Position numbers and translations under genes: made by a program
Shown: piece by piece, positions 26,286 to 34,574 of the stretch
Position numbering within the stretch: position 1 is the first letter of the stretch
Layout: each line of letters opens with the position of its first letter
The notes under the pieces: generated by a model
Databases searched by the model: none
Seen by the model: only the letters and a program-made list of their open reading frames with translations
What the model was told of the DNA's origin: nothing
Source of the DNA: Streptomyces sp. B21-105
Lineage (GTDB): Bacteria > Actinomycetota > Actinomycetes > Streptomycetales > Streptomycetaceae
Assembly: GCF_036898465.1 (NCBI RefSeq)
Contig: NZ_JARUMJ010000001.1
Location: forward strand, 5,084,001 to 5,148,000
Length of the DNA stretch: 64,000 bases
Reading direction: 5' to 3'

Positions 26286-27272
26286 TCACACAGAGGCTGT
26301 GGCGGTGACCCCTTCCCCCAGGACGAAGCCGGGGTCGACCTGCGCGGCCAGGTCGGCCCCGGTGCGCTCGTTGCCCCAGGACTCGGCGTTCTTGAGGTGG
26401 AAGTGCACCATCTGGCGGGTGTAGCGCTCCCAGTCCCGCCTGTCGTACGCCGAGTCGACGGTCGTCCGCAGAAGGTGCAGGGCGTGAAGGTTGGTGTCCT
26501 CGAGGAGTGCGAACCGGGGCGGTCGGCCCTTCTCCATCGCACGAACCCAGTCCGACTGCCCGACCGTCACGAGCAGGTCGTCGCCGACTTCGGCGCGGAG
26601 GAAGTCGATGTCGTCCCGGCCCTGCACCTTGTTGCCGACGACCTTCAGCTCGACACCGAAGTCGCGGGCGTACTCCTTGTACTGGCGATAGACGGAGACC
26701 CCCTTGCGAGTCGGCTCGGCGACGAGGAACGTGATGTCGAAACGGGTGAACATGCCGGAGGCGAAGGAGTCCGAGCCGGCGGTCATGTCGACCACGACGT
26801 ACTCGTCACGACCGTCCACCAGGTGGTTCAGGCACAGCTCCACCGCTCCGGTCTTGGAGTGGTAGCAGGAGACCCCCAGGTCGGCTTCCGTGAAAGGCCC
26901 CGTGACCATCAAACGGACGGAGCCGCCGTCGAGTTCCACCGGCCGGGCGCAGGCGTCGTACACCGGATTGTCCTCGCGCACCCGCAGCAGGCGTGAGCCC
27001 TCGCCGGGCGGTGTCGTCTTGATCATCGTCTCGGTGGAGGCGACGCGGGGGTTGGAGCCGCGCAGATAGTCCTTGATCAACGGCAGCCGGTCGCCCATCG
27101 CGGGCAGTGCGGCGGCGTCCGACTCGTCGAGCCCGAGCGCGGGGCCGAGGTGCTGGTTGATGTCCGCGTCGACCGCGATGACGGGTGCGCCGGCGGCAGC
27201 GAGGTGACGGATGAACAGGGAGGACAGGGTCGTCTTGCCGCTGCCGCCCTTCCCGACGAAAGCAATTTTCAT
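26286..27272 (-). CDS. CooC/ParA-like ATPase
   Basis: A 328-residue P-loop ATPase of the MinD/CooC group. Walker A is VGKGGSGKTTLS at the N-terminus with the signature lysine, then AVDADINQHLG, and VVDMTAGSDSFASG as the Walker B region. CooC-type proteins load or maintain metal cofactors, but no carbon monoxide dehydrogenase gene is nearby, so the partner is unknown. ATG 27272 is preferred; TTG 27281 and GTG 27278 lie in frame just upstream. It is divergent from the degenerate Fic gene with only 101 bp between the two starts, so they may share control. Confidence 0.82.
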   Translation of the reverse strand: MKIAFVGKGGSGKTTLSSLFIRHLAAAGAPVIAVDADINQHLGPALGLDESDAAALPAMGDRLPLIKDYLRGSNPRVASTETMIKTTPPGEGSRLLRVREDNPVYDACARPVELDGGSVRLMVTGPFTEADLGVSCYHSKTGAVELCLNHLVDGRDEYVVVDMTAGSDSFASGMFTRFDITFLVAEPTRKGVSVYRQYKEYARDFGVELKVVGNKVQGRDDIDFLRAEVGDDLLVTVGQSDWVRAMEKGRPPRFALLEDTNLHALHLLRTTVDSAYDRRDWERYTRQMVHFHLKNAESWGNERTGADLAAQVDPGFVLGEGVTATASV

Positions 27273-27373
27273 GTTCACCAAGCGTAGTTAATAGATAGCT
27301 TTGAGTGACAGCGGGGCGTGAAGAAGACCACTCCTTCGTGGGGTGTGGGCGCAGGTTGCGTAATGTCGCACTC

Positions 27374-28198
27374 ATGAGTACGACAGGCGCGTCCGCCGAT
27401 CCGCTTGCCGCCCTGGGAGTGTTGCCCGGAGTGGCCGAGTCCGTGGAGTCCGTCCGCAAGGCCGTGGACCGGGTCTACGGGCACCGTGTCATGCGTCGCC
27501 GCAGCGGCGCGGTCACTTCCGAGGCCGCCCTGCGCGGAGCCCGCGGCTCGGCGGCGCTGTCCGGGGCGGACTGGGCCCTGGAGGAGGTGCGCCGACGCAG
27601 CGACTTCGGCGTGGACGGCGAGGCACGCGTCGTGGGCGCCTCGCTGCGGCTCACCGCGGAGGCGGGTCAGTTGCTGTCCATCTGGCGGCAGTCGCCCCTG
27701 CGGGTGCTGGCGCGGCTGCACCTTGTCGCCGCCGCGAGCAACGGTGACGAGGTCGGGCGGCCGCGCCATGCCGGGGAGGCGGTCGACGAACCGCTGATCG
27801 AACTGCCGCTGCCGGACGCGGACGAGCTGGCCGGCCGCCTCGAGGGCCTGTCCGAACTGATCATCGCGGGAGGGTCCGCCCCCGCCCTGGTGACGGCCGC
27901 AATCGTGCACGGGGAGCTTCTGGCGCTCCGTCCCTTCACCTCCCACAACGGTCTGGTGGCGCGGGCCGCCCAGCGTGTCGTCCTCATCGGCAGCGGTCTC
28001 GACCCCAAGTCGGTCTGCCCCGCCGAGGTGGGACACGCCGAGCTCGGCCGGGCCGCCTATGTCGCGGCCCTGGACGGTTACGCGTCCGGCACCCCGGACG
28101 GCATGGCGGCGTGGATCACGCACTGCGGCAAGGCCGTGGAACTGGGCGCGCGCGAGTCGACGGCGGTGTGCGAGGCGCTGCAGCGCGGAGCCGCGTGA
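27374..28198 (+). CDS. Degenerate Fic-domain protein
   Basis: A 274-residue protein resembling Fic/DOC proteins. The region AAIVHGELLALRPFTSHNGLV at about residues 176-196 aligns with the Fic core HPFxxGNGRxxR, but here it reads RPFTSHNGLVAR. The catalytic histidine is replaced by Arg, the acidic metal ligand by Ser/His, and GNGR by HNGL. AMPylation by the normal mechanism is therefore unlikely. It may bind nucleotide or protein without transfer. ATG 27374 (MSTTGASADPLAALG) is the first good start after the divergent promoter. The gene stands alone between the ATPase and a region with terminator hairpins. Confidence 0.7.
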   Translation: MSTTGASADPLAALGVLPGVAESVESVRKAVDRVYGHRVMRRRSGAVTSEAALRGARGSAALSGADWALEEVRRRSDFGVDGEARVVGASLRLTAEAGQLLSIWRQSPLRVLARLHLVAAASNGDEVGRPRHAGEAVDEPLIELPLPDADELAGRLEGLSELIIAGGSAPALVTAAIVHGELLALRPFTSHNGLVARAAQRVVLIGSGLDPKSVCPAEVGHAELGRAAYVAALDGYASGTPDGMAAWITHCGKAVELGARESTAVCEALQRGAA

Positions 28199-28259
28199 CG
28201 ACGCTCCGCGCGTGGTGGAGCGGCAAGCCGACAACCCGTGCACGCGTGAGGCGGGTATG

Positions 28260-28281
28260 AAAAAGGCCCCCCGCGGGGGCC
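28260..28281 (-). terminator. Intrinsic terminator for leftward transcription
   Basis: A 7-bp GGCCCCC/GGGGGCC stem with a 3-base loop has five A residues on its left, which is a T-tract for minus-strand transcription. It could end transcripts from the HAD phosphatase gene and also stop rightward transcripts of the Fic gene. Confidence 0.65.
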
Positions 28282-28293
28282 CTGCAAAGGGTT

Positions 28294-28321
28294 GCGGCGG
28301 TACGAGTTCTCGTACCGCCGC
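28294..28321. repeat. Perfect 28-bp palindrome
   Basis: Arms of 13 bp (GCGGCGGTACGAG and its exact complement) flank a TT centre. It follows the terminator by 12 bp. It may be a second terminator or a binding site for a dimeric regulator. Confidence 0.75.
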
Positions 28322-28663
28322 TGGCATGATCACCCGGTTACCAAGCGTCCTCGATATATGCCCATCAGGTCGGGACTTTGCCCGTCACCTGGTGCGGCTG
28401 GCCCGTAATCGACGGGTCGACGTCGCGTGGGTGCCCGGTTCTCATGCGCGGTCCGTGGGGCCAAATGCGTTATTAAGGTGATCCTCTCGGATGTCCTTGG
28501 TCTCGCGGGCCGTTGAGTCATTTGTACTCCAGGACCTCGACAAGCGGAAGCCCTGGCACCAGTTCTTTACTTTCACTCTCAAACAACAGCGAATTAAATG
28601 AAAACGGTCATTGTGGCGCGGCGTCGTACGGTGGATCGTCGCGGACGCAAGTGGGGCGACCCC

Positions 28664-29497
28664 TCAGGCCATCGCCGCCCGGCGCCTGCTGGCGTACCAG
28701 ACCAGACCCGCGGTGGCCGCCGCCGCTCCTATGGCCGCCATGGCGACGAGTGCCGGGCGCGGCGGCACGGAGAACGCGGGGATCCGCTGCTTGAGGCGCA
28801 CCGGACGATGGAAGTCGAGAATCGGCCATCCGCGCGCCACGGCCTCGCGCCGGAGCGCCCGGTCCGGGTTCACCGCGTGCGGATGCCCGACCGACTGCAG
28901 CATCGGCAGGTCGGTCGCCGAGTCGCTGTAGGCGTAGCAGCGGGAGAGGTCGTAGCCCTCGGACACGGCCAGCTCCTTGATCGCCTCCGCCTTCGTCGGA
29001 CCGTACGCGTAGTACTCCACTTCGCCGGTGAAGCAGCCGTCCTCGCCCACGACCATGCGGGTGGCGACCACGCGGTCCGCTCCGAGCAGCTCGCCGATCG
29101 GCTCGACCACCTCCGCGCCCGAGGTGGAGACGATGACCACGTCACGGCCGGCGACGTGATGCTCCTCGATGAGTGAGGCCGCCTCGTCGTAGATCAGCGG
29201 ATCGATCAGGTCGTGAAGCGTCTCGGCCACGATCTCCTTCACCTGTTGGACGTTCCAGCCGCGCACGAGGGCCGACAGGTACTCGCGGGTTCGTTCCATC
29301 TGGTCGTGGTCCATGCCGCCGACCAGGAACACGAACTGGGCATATGCGGTACGCAAGGCCGCCCGGCGGTTGATCAGCCCGCCTTGGTAGAAGGACTTGC
29401 TGAAGGTGAGCGTGCTCGACTTCGCAATGACGGTCTTGTCCAGGTCAAAGAAGGCCGCGGTGCGGGGCAGGGAGTGGTTTTCCACAAGCAAGAGCAT
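28664..29497 (-). CDS. HAD-IB family phosphatase (SerB-like)
   Basis: A 277-residue HAD hydrolase. Motif I is FFDLDKTVIAKSS (nucleophile Asp near residue 18), motif II is VIVSTSGAE, and motif IV is YAYSDSATDLPML. This is the phosphoserine phosphatase-like HAD-IB group (TIGR01490-type) that often acts on phospholipid or sugar phosphates. The C-terminal 50 residues add a hydrophobic segment (ALVAMAAIGAAAATAGLVWY) followed by a basic tail, so the enzyme is probably membrane-attached. ATG 29497 is chosen over 29572, as the longer N-terminus has no conserved sequence. It is divergent from the Tad operon. Confidence 0.85.
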   Translation of the reverse strand: MLLLVENHSLPRTAAFFDLDKTVIAKSSTLTFSKSFYQGGLINRRAALRTAYAQFVFLVGGMDHDQMERTREYLSALVRGWNVQQVKEIVAETLHDLIDPLIYDEAASLIEEHHVAGRDVVIVSTSGAEVVEPIGELLGADRVVATRMVVGEDGCFTGEVEYYAYGPTKAEAIKELAVSEGYDLSRCYAYSDSATDLPMLQSVGHPHAVNPDRALRREAVARGWPILDFHRPVRLKQRIPAFSVPPRPALVAMAAIGAAAATAGLVWYASRRRAAMA

Positions 29498-30085
29498 AGG
29501 CGCAGCCCATTCGGCGTAAGGTGGGCGCGTGGGTTTGCCTGAGAGGGCTCTCGGGTACACCATGGAAGTCACGGATCGTTCGCGACCGTGCTAACCCGGT
29601 CCGGCTCCTCCCCCCCCCGAGTCGGCCGTGGAGACGACCCCCGCTCTCCCCCCCGGCGGGGGTCGTCGCATGTCCGGGTGGGTTTTGGTGGGTTTCTCCC
29701 TTTGAACGCGGCGGATGCGCCGTCTCGAGGCGGCTGCGGCCGCCTCTTTCGCATGCCCGCGACGCGTCACGGTACGTAGTCGTCGGACTGCTCTGCGGGA
29801 GTCGCGCAGGACGGGCGCCAGCCGCCGTACGGGTGACGGCGATATTCACAACTGTCCGCTCGTCCACAGTTTTCCACCAAGATCCACAAGATTTCCGGGT
29901 TCGTCGCACCGTGATTCCCACGGATCCGCTCGGGCCGACTCCACATGGTCGGTTCCGTTTGTCGGACGCCCGCCGCCGGTTTCCGGTGGCCGCTCATACG
30001 GAGGGCCGCGCGCCGGTTCTCCACGCATCGGTGAATCGCGGGGCCGCAGTCACTGCGCGACCCGCAGTGAAGGGGGATGGAGAAC
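29498..30085 (+). promoter_or_regulatory. Divergent region upstream of the Tad operon
   Basis: No gene is supported in these 588 bp, although long frames run through them. It contains a hairpin with perfect 12-bp arms (GACGACCCCCGC at 29633-29644 and complement at 29656-29667), and a cluster of three DnaA-box-like sequences, TCGTCCACA (29860), TTTTCCACC (29870) and AGATCCACA (29880). The Tad operon promoter should lie to their right. Confidence 0.45.
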
Positions 30086-31189
30086 ATGACCGGAGCCGTC
30101 GCACACGAGCCGCCGCCCACCACCGGAGGGCGGCCGGCCAAGCCTCTGATCGTCACGGAGGACCCGGACCTCCTGGACGACCTGCTGCGCCTGTGCGCCG
30201 CGGCCGGCGCCACACCGGAGGTCCACCACTCGGCACCGCAGCGCCGGGGCAGCTGGGAGGCCGCGCCCCTTGTCCTGGTGGGCGACGACGCGGCACGCCG
30301 CGTGCGCGGTGCCGCCCGCCGGCGCGGGGTGGTCCTGGTCGGTCGCGACCAGGACGACTCCGGGGTGTGGCAGCGCGCCGTGGAGATCGGCGCCGACCAC
30401 GTCCTGATGCTTCCAGACGGAGAGCAGTGGTTGGTCGACCGCATCGCCGACGTCGCCGAAGGCATCGGCCGGCCCGCCCTCACCGTCGGCGTGATCGGCG
30501 GCCGTGGCGGCGCCGGAGCGTCCACGCTCGCCTGTGCCCTCGCCGTCACCTCGGCACGCGAGGGGCTGCGCACCCTGCTCATGGACGCCGACCCGCTGGG
30601 CGGCGGACTCGACGTGCTCCTCGGCGGCGAGAGCGCCGAAGGGCTGCGCTGGCCCGCCTTCGCCGCCTCACGGGGGCGAGTCGGCGGTGGCGCCCTGGAG
30701 GAGTCGCTGCCCAGGCTGCACTCGCTGCGCGTCCTCAGCTGGGACCGAGGCGACTGTGTGGCCGTCGCGCCGCAGGCCGTACGCGCGGTGCTCGCTGCGG
30801 CCCGCCGCAGGGGCGGCACCGTCGTCGTCGACCTGCCACGCCGTATCGACGACTCGGGCGCCGAGGTGCTGGCCCAGCTCGACTTGGGCCTCCTCGTGGT
30901 CCCCGCCGAACTGCGCGCCGTCGCCGCAGCCGGGCGCGTGGCCTCCGCCGTCGGCATGGTGGTGCGCGACCTGCGGGTGGCGGTGCGCGGCCCCTACGCA
31001 CCCGGGCTCGACGACGTCGAGGTGTCCCGCCTGCTCGGATTGCCGCTGGCCGGCGAGGTGCCCGTCGAGACGGGCCTGCTGCGTCCGGACGGCGGGAAGA
31101 CGCCGCCGGGCGCGGCCGCGCGCGGGCCCCTCGCCCGCTTCTGCAAGGAGTTCTGGGAGCGGGCGCTGACCGAGACGGGCAGGTCATGA
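30086..31189 (+). CDS. TadZ/CpaE-like pilus ATPase (Ssd family)
   Basis: A 367-residue MinD-like protein that starts the Tad pilus operon. The N-terminal about 130 residues resemble a receiver-like domain without obvious phospho-acceptor, and the C-terminal part is a ParA/MinD ATPase with the altered Walker A VIGGRGGAGASTLACALA (Ser in place of the usual Thr, no classical lysine pair). TadZ proteins place the pilus machine at cell poles or specific sites; actinobacterial relatives are called septum site-determining proteins. Starts ATG 30077 and ATG 30086 are both possible; 30086 has GGAG at a suitable distance. It overlaps tadA by 4 bp. Confidence 0.85.
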   Translation: MTGAVAHEPPPTTGGRPAKPLIVTEDPDLLDDLLRLCAAAGATPEVHHSAPQRRGSWEAAPLVLVGDDAARRVRGAARRRGVVLVGRDQDDSGVWQRAVEIGADHVLMLPDGEQWLVDRIADVAEGIGRPALTVGVIGGRGGAGASTLACALAVTSAREGLRTLLMDADPLGGGLDVLLGGESAEGLRWPAFAASRGRVGGGALEESLPRLHSLRVLSWDRGDCVAVAPQAVRAVLAAARRRGGTVVVDLPRRIDDSGAEVLAQLDLGLLVVPAELRAVAAAGRVASAVGMVVRDLRVAVRGPYAPGLDDVEVSRLLGLPLAGEVPVETGLLRPDGGKTPPGAAARGPLARFCKEFWERALTETGRS

Positions 31190-32385
31190 GCGCGCCGCTC
31201 GGCCTCGAACGGACGGGAGAGGACGGGGCGCTGCTGGACGGCGTACGTCAGTGGCTCGCCGAGAGCGGCGCCGACCCCACTCCCGCCCGCGTGGCGCAGG
31301 CCCTTCGGGAACAGGGCCGGGTCCTCGGGGACGCGGAGATTCTCGGGGCGGCCGAGCATCTGCGCTCCGAACTGATCGGCAGCGGGCCTCTGGAGCCGCT
31401 GCTGGCCGACCCCCGGGTGACCGACGTGCTGGTCTCCGCCCCGGACCGGGTGTGGGTCGATCGGGGCGGCGGCCTGGAACCGACCGGCGTCTCCTTCCCG
31501 GACGCGGCGGCTGTGCGACGCCTCGCGCAGCGGTTGGCGGCGGTGGCCGGACGACGGCTGGACGACGCCCGGCCATGGGTCGACGCCCGGCTGCCGGACG
31601 GGACGCGACTGCACGCGGTGTTGCCCCCGGTGGCCGTCGGCTGCACCTGCCTGTCGCTGCGCGTCGCGCGGCCCCGAGCCTTCACGCTCGAGGAACTGGT
31701 GGCCGCCGGCACCGTCCCGCCGGGTGGCGACCGGGTGCTGCGGGCCCTGTTGCGAGCACGATTGTCCTTCCTGGTCAGCGGGGGGACGGGAAGCGGCAAG
31801 ACGACCTTGCTGAGTGCGCTTCTCGGCCTGGTCGGGCCGGGGGAGCGGATCGTCCTGGCGGAGGACTCGGCGGAGCTGCGACCGGAGCACCCGCACGTGG
31901 TCCGCCTGGAGAGCAGACCCGCCAACCAGGAGGGCGCGGGGCTCGTCACCCTCGAGGACCTGGTGCGACAGGCCCTGAGAATGCGGCCGGACCGGCTTGT
32001 CGTCGGCGAGGTACGCGGGCGGGAGGTCGTCGATCTGCTGGCCGCGCTCAACACGGGCCACCAAGGCGGCTGTGGCACGGTCCACGCCAATGCCGCCGGC
32101 GACGTCCCCGCGCGGCTGGAGGCGCTCGGCACGGCGGCCGGGCTCGACCGGGTCGCGCTGCACAGCCAGTTGGCGGCGGCGCTGTCGGTGGTCCTGCACC
32201 TGGTGCGGGACCCGGCAGGGCGACGGCGGATCGCGGAGGTGCACGTCTTGGAACGGGACCTGACCGGACTGGTGCGGACCGTGCCGGCGCTGCGCTGGAC
32301 GACCGGCGCCTTCGCCCGGGAGCGGGGCTGGGAGCGGCTGCGGGAACTGCTGCGGAGCGAGGAGGACGACCAGTGGGCGTGGTGA
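31186..32385 (+). CDS. tadA: TadA/CpaF pilus assembly ATPase
   Basis: A 399-residue secretion ATPase of the type II/IV family that powers Flp pilus assembly. Walker A is VSGGTGSGKTTLL at about residues 198-210, the Asp box is RIVLAEDSAELRP, Walker B is RMRPDRLVVGEVRG, and the His box is GGCGTVHANA. ATG 31186 overlaps the tadZ stop (ATGA). The large in-frame reading upstream to 29521 is an artefact of high GC. Confidence 0.93.
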   Translation: MSAPLGLERTGEDGALLDGVRQWLAESGADPTPARVAQALREQGRVLGDAEILGAAEHLRSELIGSGPLEPLLADPRVTDVLVSAPDRVWVDRGGGLEPTGVSFPDAAAVRRLAQRLAAVAGRRLDDARPWVDARLPDGTRLHAVLPPVAVGCTCLSLRVARPRAFTLEELVAAGTVPPGGDRVLRALLRARLSFLVSGGTGSGKTTLLSALLGLVGPGERIVLAEDSAELRPEHPHVVRLESRPANQEGAGLVTLEDLVRQALRMRPDRLVVGEVRGREVVDLLAALNTGHQGGCGTVHANAAGDVPARLEALGTAAGLDRVALHSQLAAALSVVLHLVRDPAGRRRIAEVHVLERDLTGLVRTVPALRWTTGAFARERGWERLRELLRSEEDDQWAW

Positions 32386-32562
32386 GCAGGGCGGACGGAC
32401 GGGTGGGCGAGTGGAGGGAAAGGCCGCCACGAGCGGGAGCGGAGGGGCGATGGCGGGTGACGGGAGGGCGGGGGCCGGCGCCGGGTGAGGAGGGCCGGAG
32501 ACCTGTGACGGGTGAGGAAGGAGAGAGGGCTGTGACGAGTGACGAAGGGGTGGGCGGGTGTG
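32386..32562. repeat. Low-complexity spacer between tadA and tadB
   Basis: The 177-bp gap is unusual in an otherwise overlapping operon. It is filled with degenerate G-rich repeats such as TGACGGGTGAGGA (about 32455-32550). A frame from GTG 32373 to 32570 overlaps both neighbours but codes only a Gly/Arg/Glu-rich repeat. No protein is supported. Confidence 0.5.
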
Positions 32563-33426
32563 ATGAGTGAGATGCCCATGGCCGCTGCCGTGGCGTGTGC
32601 CGGGGCCGCGGCCTGGCTGACCGGCGGACCGTACGCAGGGGCCAGGAGGGCGCAGATGCTGCTCGCCGGAGGCGGCGTGGTCGGCAGTGTGCCGCCCCCG
32701 GCCTGGCGCCTGCTGGCCGATGAACTGCGCAGCCTCCGGGGCCGGTGGCGGCCCGAATGGTGGGCGCCGGTCGCCGGCTTGGTCCTCGCGGTGCTGGGCG
32801 GCTCGGCACTGCCCGTCGTCGCGGGGGCGGCCGGAGTGCCCCTGCTGCGCCGGGCGCGGCGGGCGGCCGAGGCGCGGCGGGCGGGGGAGAGTCGGGGCGA
32901 TGCGGTGATCGCGCTGTGCGCGGCGCTGGCGGGGGAGGTGCTCGCGGGCCGGCAGCCCGGGGAGGCGTTGCAGTGGGCGGCGCGGGACTCGGGCGGGCTG
33001 GGCGAGGTGCAGCCCACGGTGCTGGCGGCGGCGCGGTTCGGCGGCGATGTGCCGCGGGCCCTGGCGCTCGCCGCGCGGTCGCCGGGAGCCGAGGGGCTGC
33101 TGGGACTTGCCGCGTGTTGGCGGGTGGCTGTGGACCAGGGTGCGGGTCTGGCGGCCGGACTCGACCGTCTCGAAGCCGCGTTGCGAGCGGAGCGGGATCA
33201 ACGGGCTGATCTACGGGCTCAGTTGGCAGGACCTCGCGCCACTGTGGTGATGCTCGCCGGCCTGCCGGTCCTGGGACTGCTGCTGGGCGCCGCGCTCGGT
33301 GCGGACCCCCTGCACGTCCTGCTGCACACCGGAGCGGGGTTGGGCTGCCTGCTCGTCGGCGGAGTGCTGGAGGGAGCCGGGGCGTGGTGGGCGCTGCGGA
33401 TCGTACGCAGGGCGGAGGCGGCGTGA
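32563..33426 (+). CDS. tadB: TadB-like pilus inner-membrane protein
   Basis: A 287-residue membrane protein of the type II secretion F family. It has an N-terminal hydrophobic segment, a pair near residues 60-90 (WWAPVAGLVLAVLGG), the cytoplasmic T2SSF helical region (AALAGEVLAGRQPGEALQWA) and two C-terminal membrane helices (VVMLAGLPVLGLLLGAALG). ATG 32563 (MSEMPMAAAVACAGAAAW) is taken; GTG 32539 is the alternative. It is coupled to tadC by a GTGA overlap. Confidence 0.85.
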   Translation: MSEMPMAAAVACAGAAAWLTGGPYAGARRAQMLLAGGGVVGSVPPPAWRLLADELRSLRGRWRPEWWAPVAGLVLAVLGGSALPVVAGAAGVPLLRRARRAAEARRAGESRGDAVIALCAALAGEVLAGRQPGEALQWAARDSGGLGEVQPTVLAAARFGGDVPRALALAARSPGAEGLLGLAACWRVAVDQGAGLAAGLDRLEAALRAERDQRADLRAQLAGPRATVVMLAGLPVLGLLLGAALGADPLHVLLHTGAGLGCLLVGGVLEGAGAWWALRIVRRAEAA

Positions 33427-34232
33427 GCGGGGAAGTTGTCCACAGGCTGGGGGTGACCGTGGGGATCGTGGCGGCCCTGTGGTGGTCGGTGCGGCGGCTG
33501 GCGACCGTCCGGCGCGAGCGCGGGGCACGTCGGCGGCTGGCCGGACTGCTGACCTCGGACACGGCGTCGGGGCCGGTGTTCGCGTCGACGTCGGGCAGTC
33601 GGCGTCCCGGGCCACGGGAGGCCGTACGGCAGTGGCTTCCTGAAGCCCTCGGGGTGGGCGCCGGATGGGCGGCGGTCGGCGGTGTCACGGATTTCCTCCT
33701 GGGGTTGACGGGCGCGGTGGGCCTGGGACGGTGGCGGCGTCGGCAGCTGGCCACGGGTACGGCGGGCGAGGACGACGCCGGGATCGCCGCACGGCAGCTC
33801 CCGCTCGCCGCGGATCTGCTGGCCGCATGCATCGCGGCGGGTGCCGGCCCCGTGATCGCGGCTCAGGCGGTCGGCGAGGCGCTGGGCGGTCCTGTCGGCA
33901 ACGGGCTGGCGCGTGGTGCTGCCGAGGTACGGCTGGGAGGCGAACCGGGCACAGCCTGGCGGAGGTTGGCATCGACGCCAGGCGCGGCAGCGCTGGCCGG
34001 GCTGCTGGAGCGGGCTGCCGTGTCGGGTCTGCCGGCCGCCGCACCTGTCGCCCGGCTCGCCGCCGACACCCGAGCCGGCTGGGCGCGCGCGGCGACGGCA
34101 CGGGCCCGGCGGGCGTCCGTCATGGTCACCGCGCCTGTGGGGCTGTGCTTTCTTCCCGCGTTCATCGCGGTCGGTGTGCTGCCGATCGTGCTCGGACTGG
34201 CGGGCGGGGTGCTGGGAGGAGGTGGGCCATGA
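33423..34232 (+). CDS. tadC: TadC-like pilus inner-membrane protein
   Basis: A 269-residue protein, the second T2SSF-type platform protein of the Tad machine. A first membrane segment occurs near residues 8-25 (GVTVGIVAALWWSVRRLA), then a cytoplasmic helical domain (LPLAADLLAACIAAGAGPVI, which resembles the T2SSF start), and two closely spaced C-terminal helices (MVTAPVGLCFLPAFIAVGV). GTG 33423 overlaps the tadB stop. Together with TadB it should form the membrane platform on which TadA acts. Confidence 0.85.
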   Translation: MSGEVVHRLGVTVGIVAALWWSVRRLATVRRERGARRRLAGLLTSDTASGPVFASTSGSRRPGPREAVRQWLPEALGVGAGWAAVGGVTDFLLGLTGAVGLGRWRRRQLATGTAGEDDAGIAARQLPLAADLLAACIAAGAGPVIAAQAVGEALGGPVGNGLARGAAEVRLGGEPGTAWRRLASTPGAAALAGLLERAAVSGLPAAAPVARLAADTRAGWARAATARARRASVMVTAPVGLCFLPAFIAVGVLPIVLGLAGGVLGGGGP

Positions 34233-34343
34233 CGAAGCGGCGCGGGTGAGCAGCCGAACGACAAGAGATCGACAGACCTGACCTGAACTGAACTGAGCCG
34301 AGCTGAAATCGGACGAACTGGGCCAGAAACGACGGGGGTTGAA

Positions 34344-34574
34344 ATGAACAAGACGACGGCAAGGGTGGTACGGACGGTGCGGGCAAGGCTGCTCGCCCTG
34401 GTGTGCAGGGCACAGGGGGCACGGCGGGACGCGGGGATGGTGACGTCCGAGTACGCGATGGGAATCGTGGCGGCCGTGGGTTTCGCGGTGCTTCTCTACC
34501 AGGTGGTGACGAGCGATGTGGTCGCGGAGCAACTGCAGGCGCTCGTGAAACGGGCGCTCAGTGCGGGCGCGTAG
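34344..34574 (+). CDS. Flp pilin-like DUF4244 protein
   Basis: A 76-residue protein with a basic N-terminus and one hydrophobic helix. The segment GMVTSEYAMGIVAAVGFAVL resembles the prepilin processing region (Gly, then a mature N-terminus with Glu at about +5), so this is probably the major pilin of the Tad system. The family is known as DUF4244 in actinobacteria. ATG 34344 is preceded by GACGGGGGTTGAA. The 110-bp gap before it carries degenerate CTGAACTGAACTGAG-type repeats at 34265-34310, which may form the operon leader that raises pilin expression. Confidence 0.85.
   Translation: MNKTTARVVRTVRARLLALVCRAQGARRDAGMVTSEYAMGIVAAVGFAVLLYQVVTSDVVAEQLQALVKRALSAGA

Larger units (their letters stand above)
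28199..28663. other. Intergenic region with two hairpins
   Basis: No gene is supported in these 465 bp. It contains a terminator-type hairpin at 28265-28281, a long perfect palindrome at 28294-28321, and AT-richer DNA at about 28510-28620. It lies between the ends of two convergent genes, so it mainly serves termination. Confidence 0.5.

Noticed and set aside
29521..31185. Upstream extension of the TadA reading frame to 29521
   Set aside because: It runs through the whole TadZ gene and a hairpin, has an Arg-rich product and no start signal; TadA begins at 31186.
32373..32570. Possible 65-residue protein between tadA and tadB
   Set aside because: Product is a Gly/Arg/Glu repeat coded by degenerate tandem DNA; no ribosome-binding site. 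Kept only as a repeat feature.
30994..33201. 735-residue minus-strand frame over the Tad genes
   Set aside because: Antisense shadow of tadA and tadB with repetitive Pro/Arg/Gly composition.
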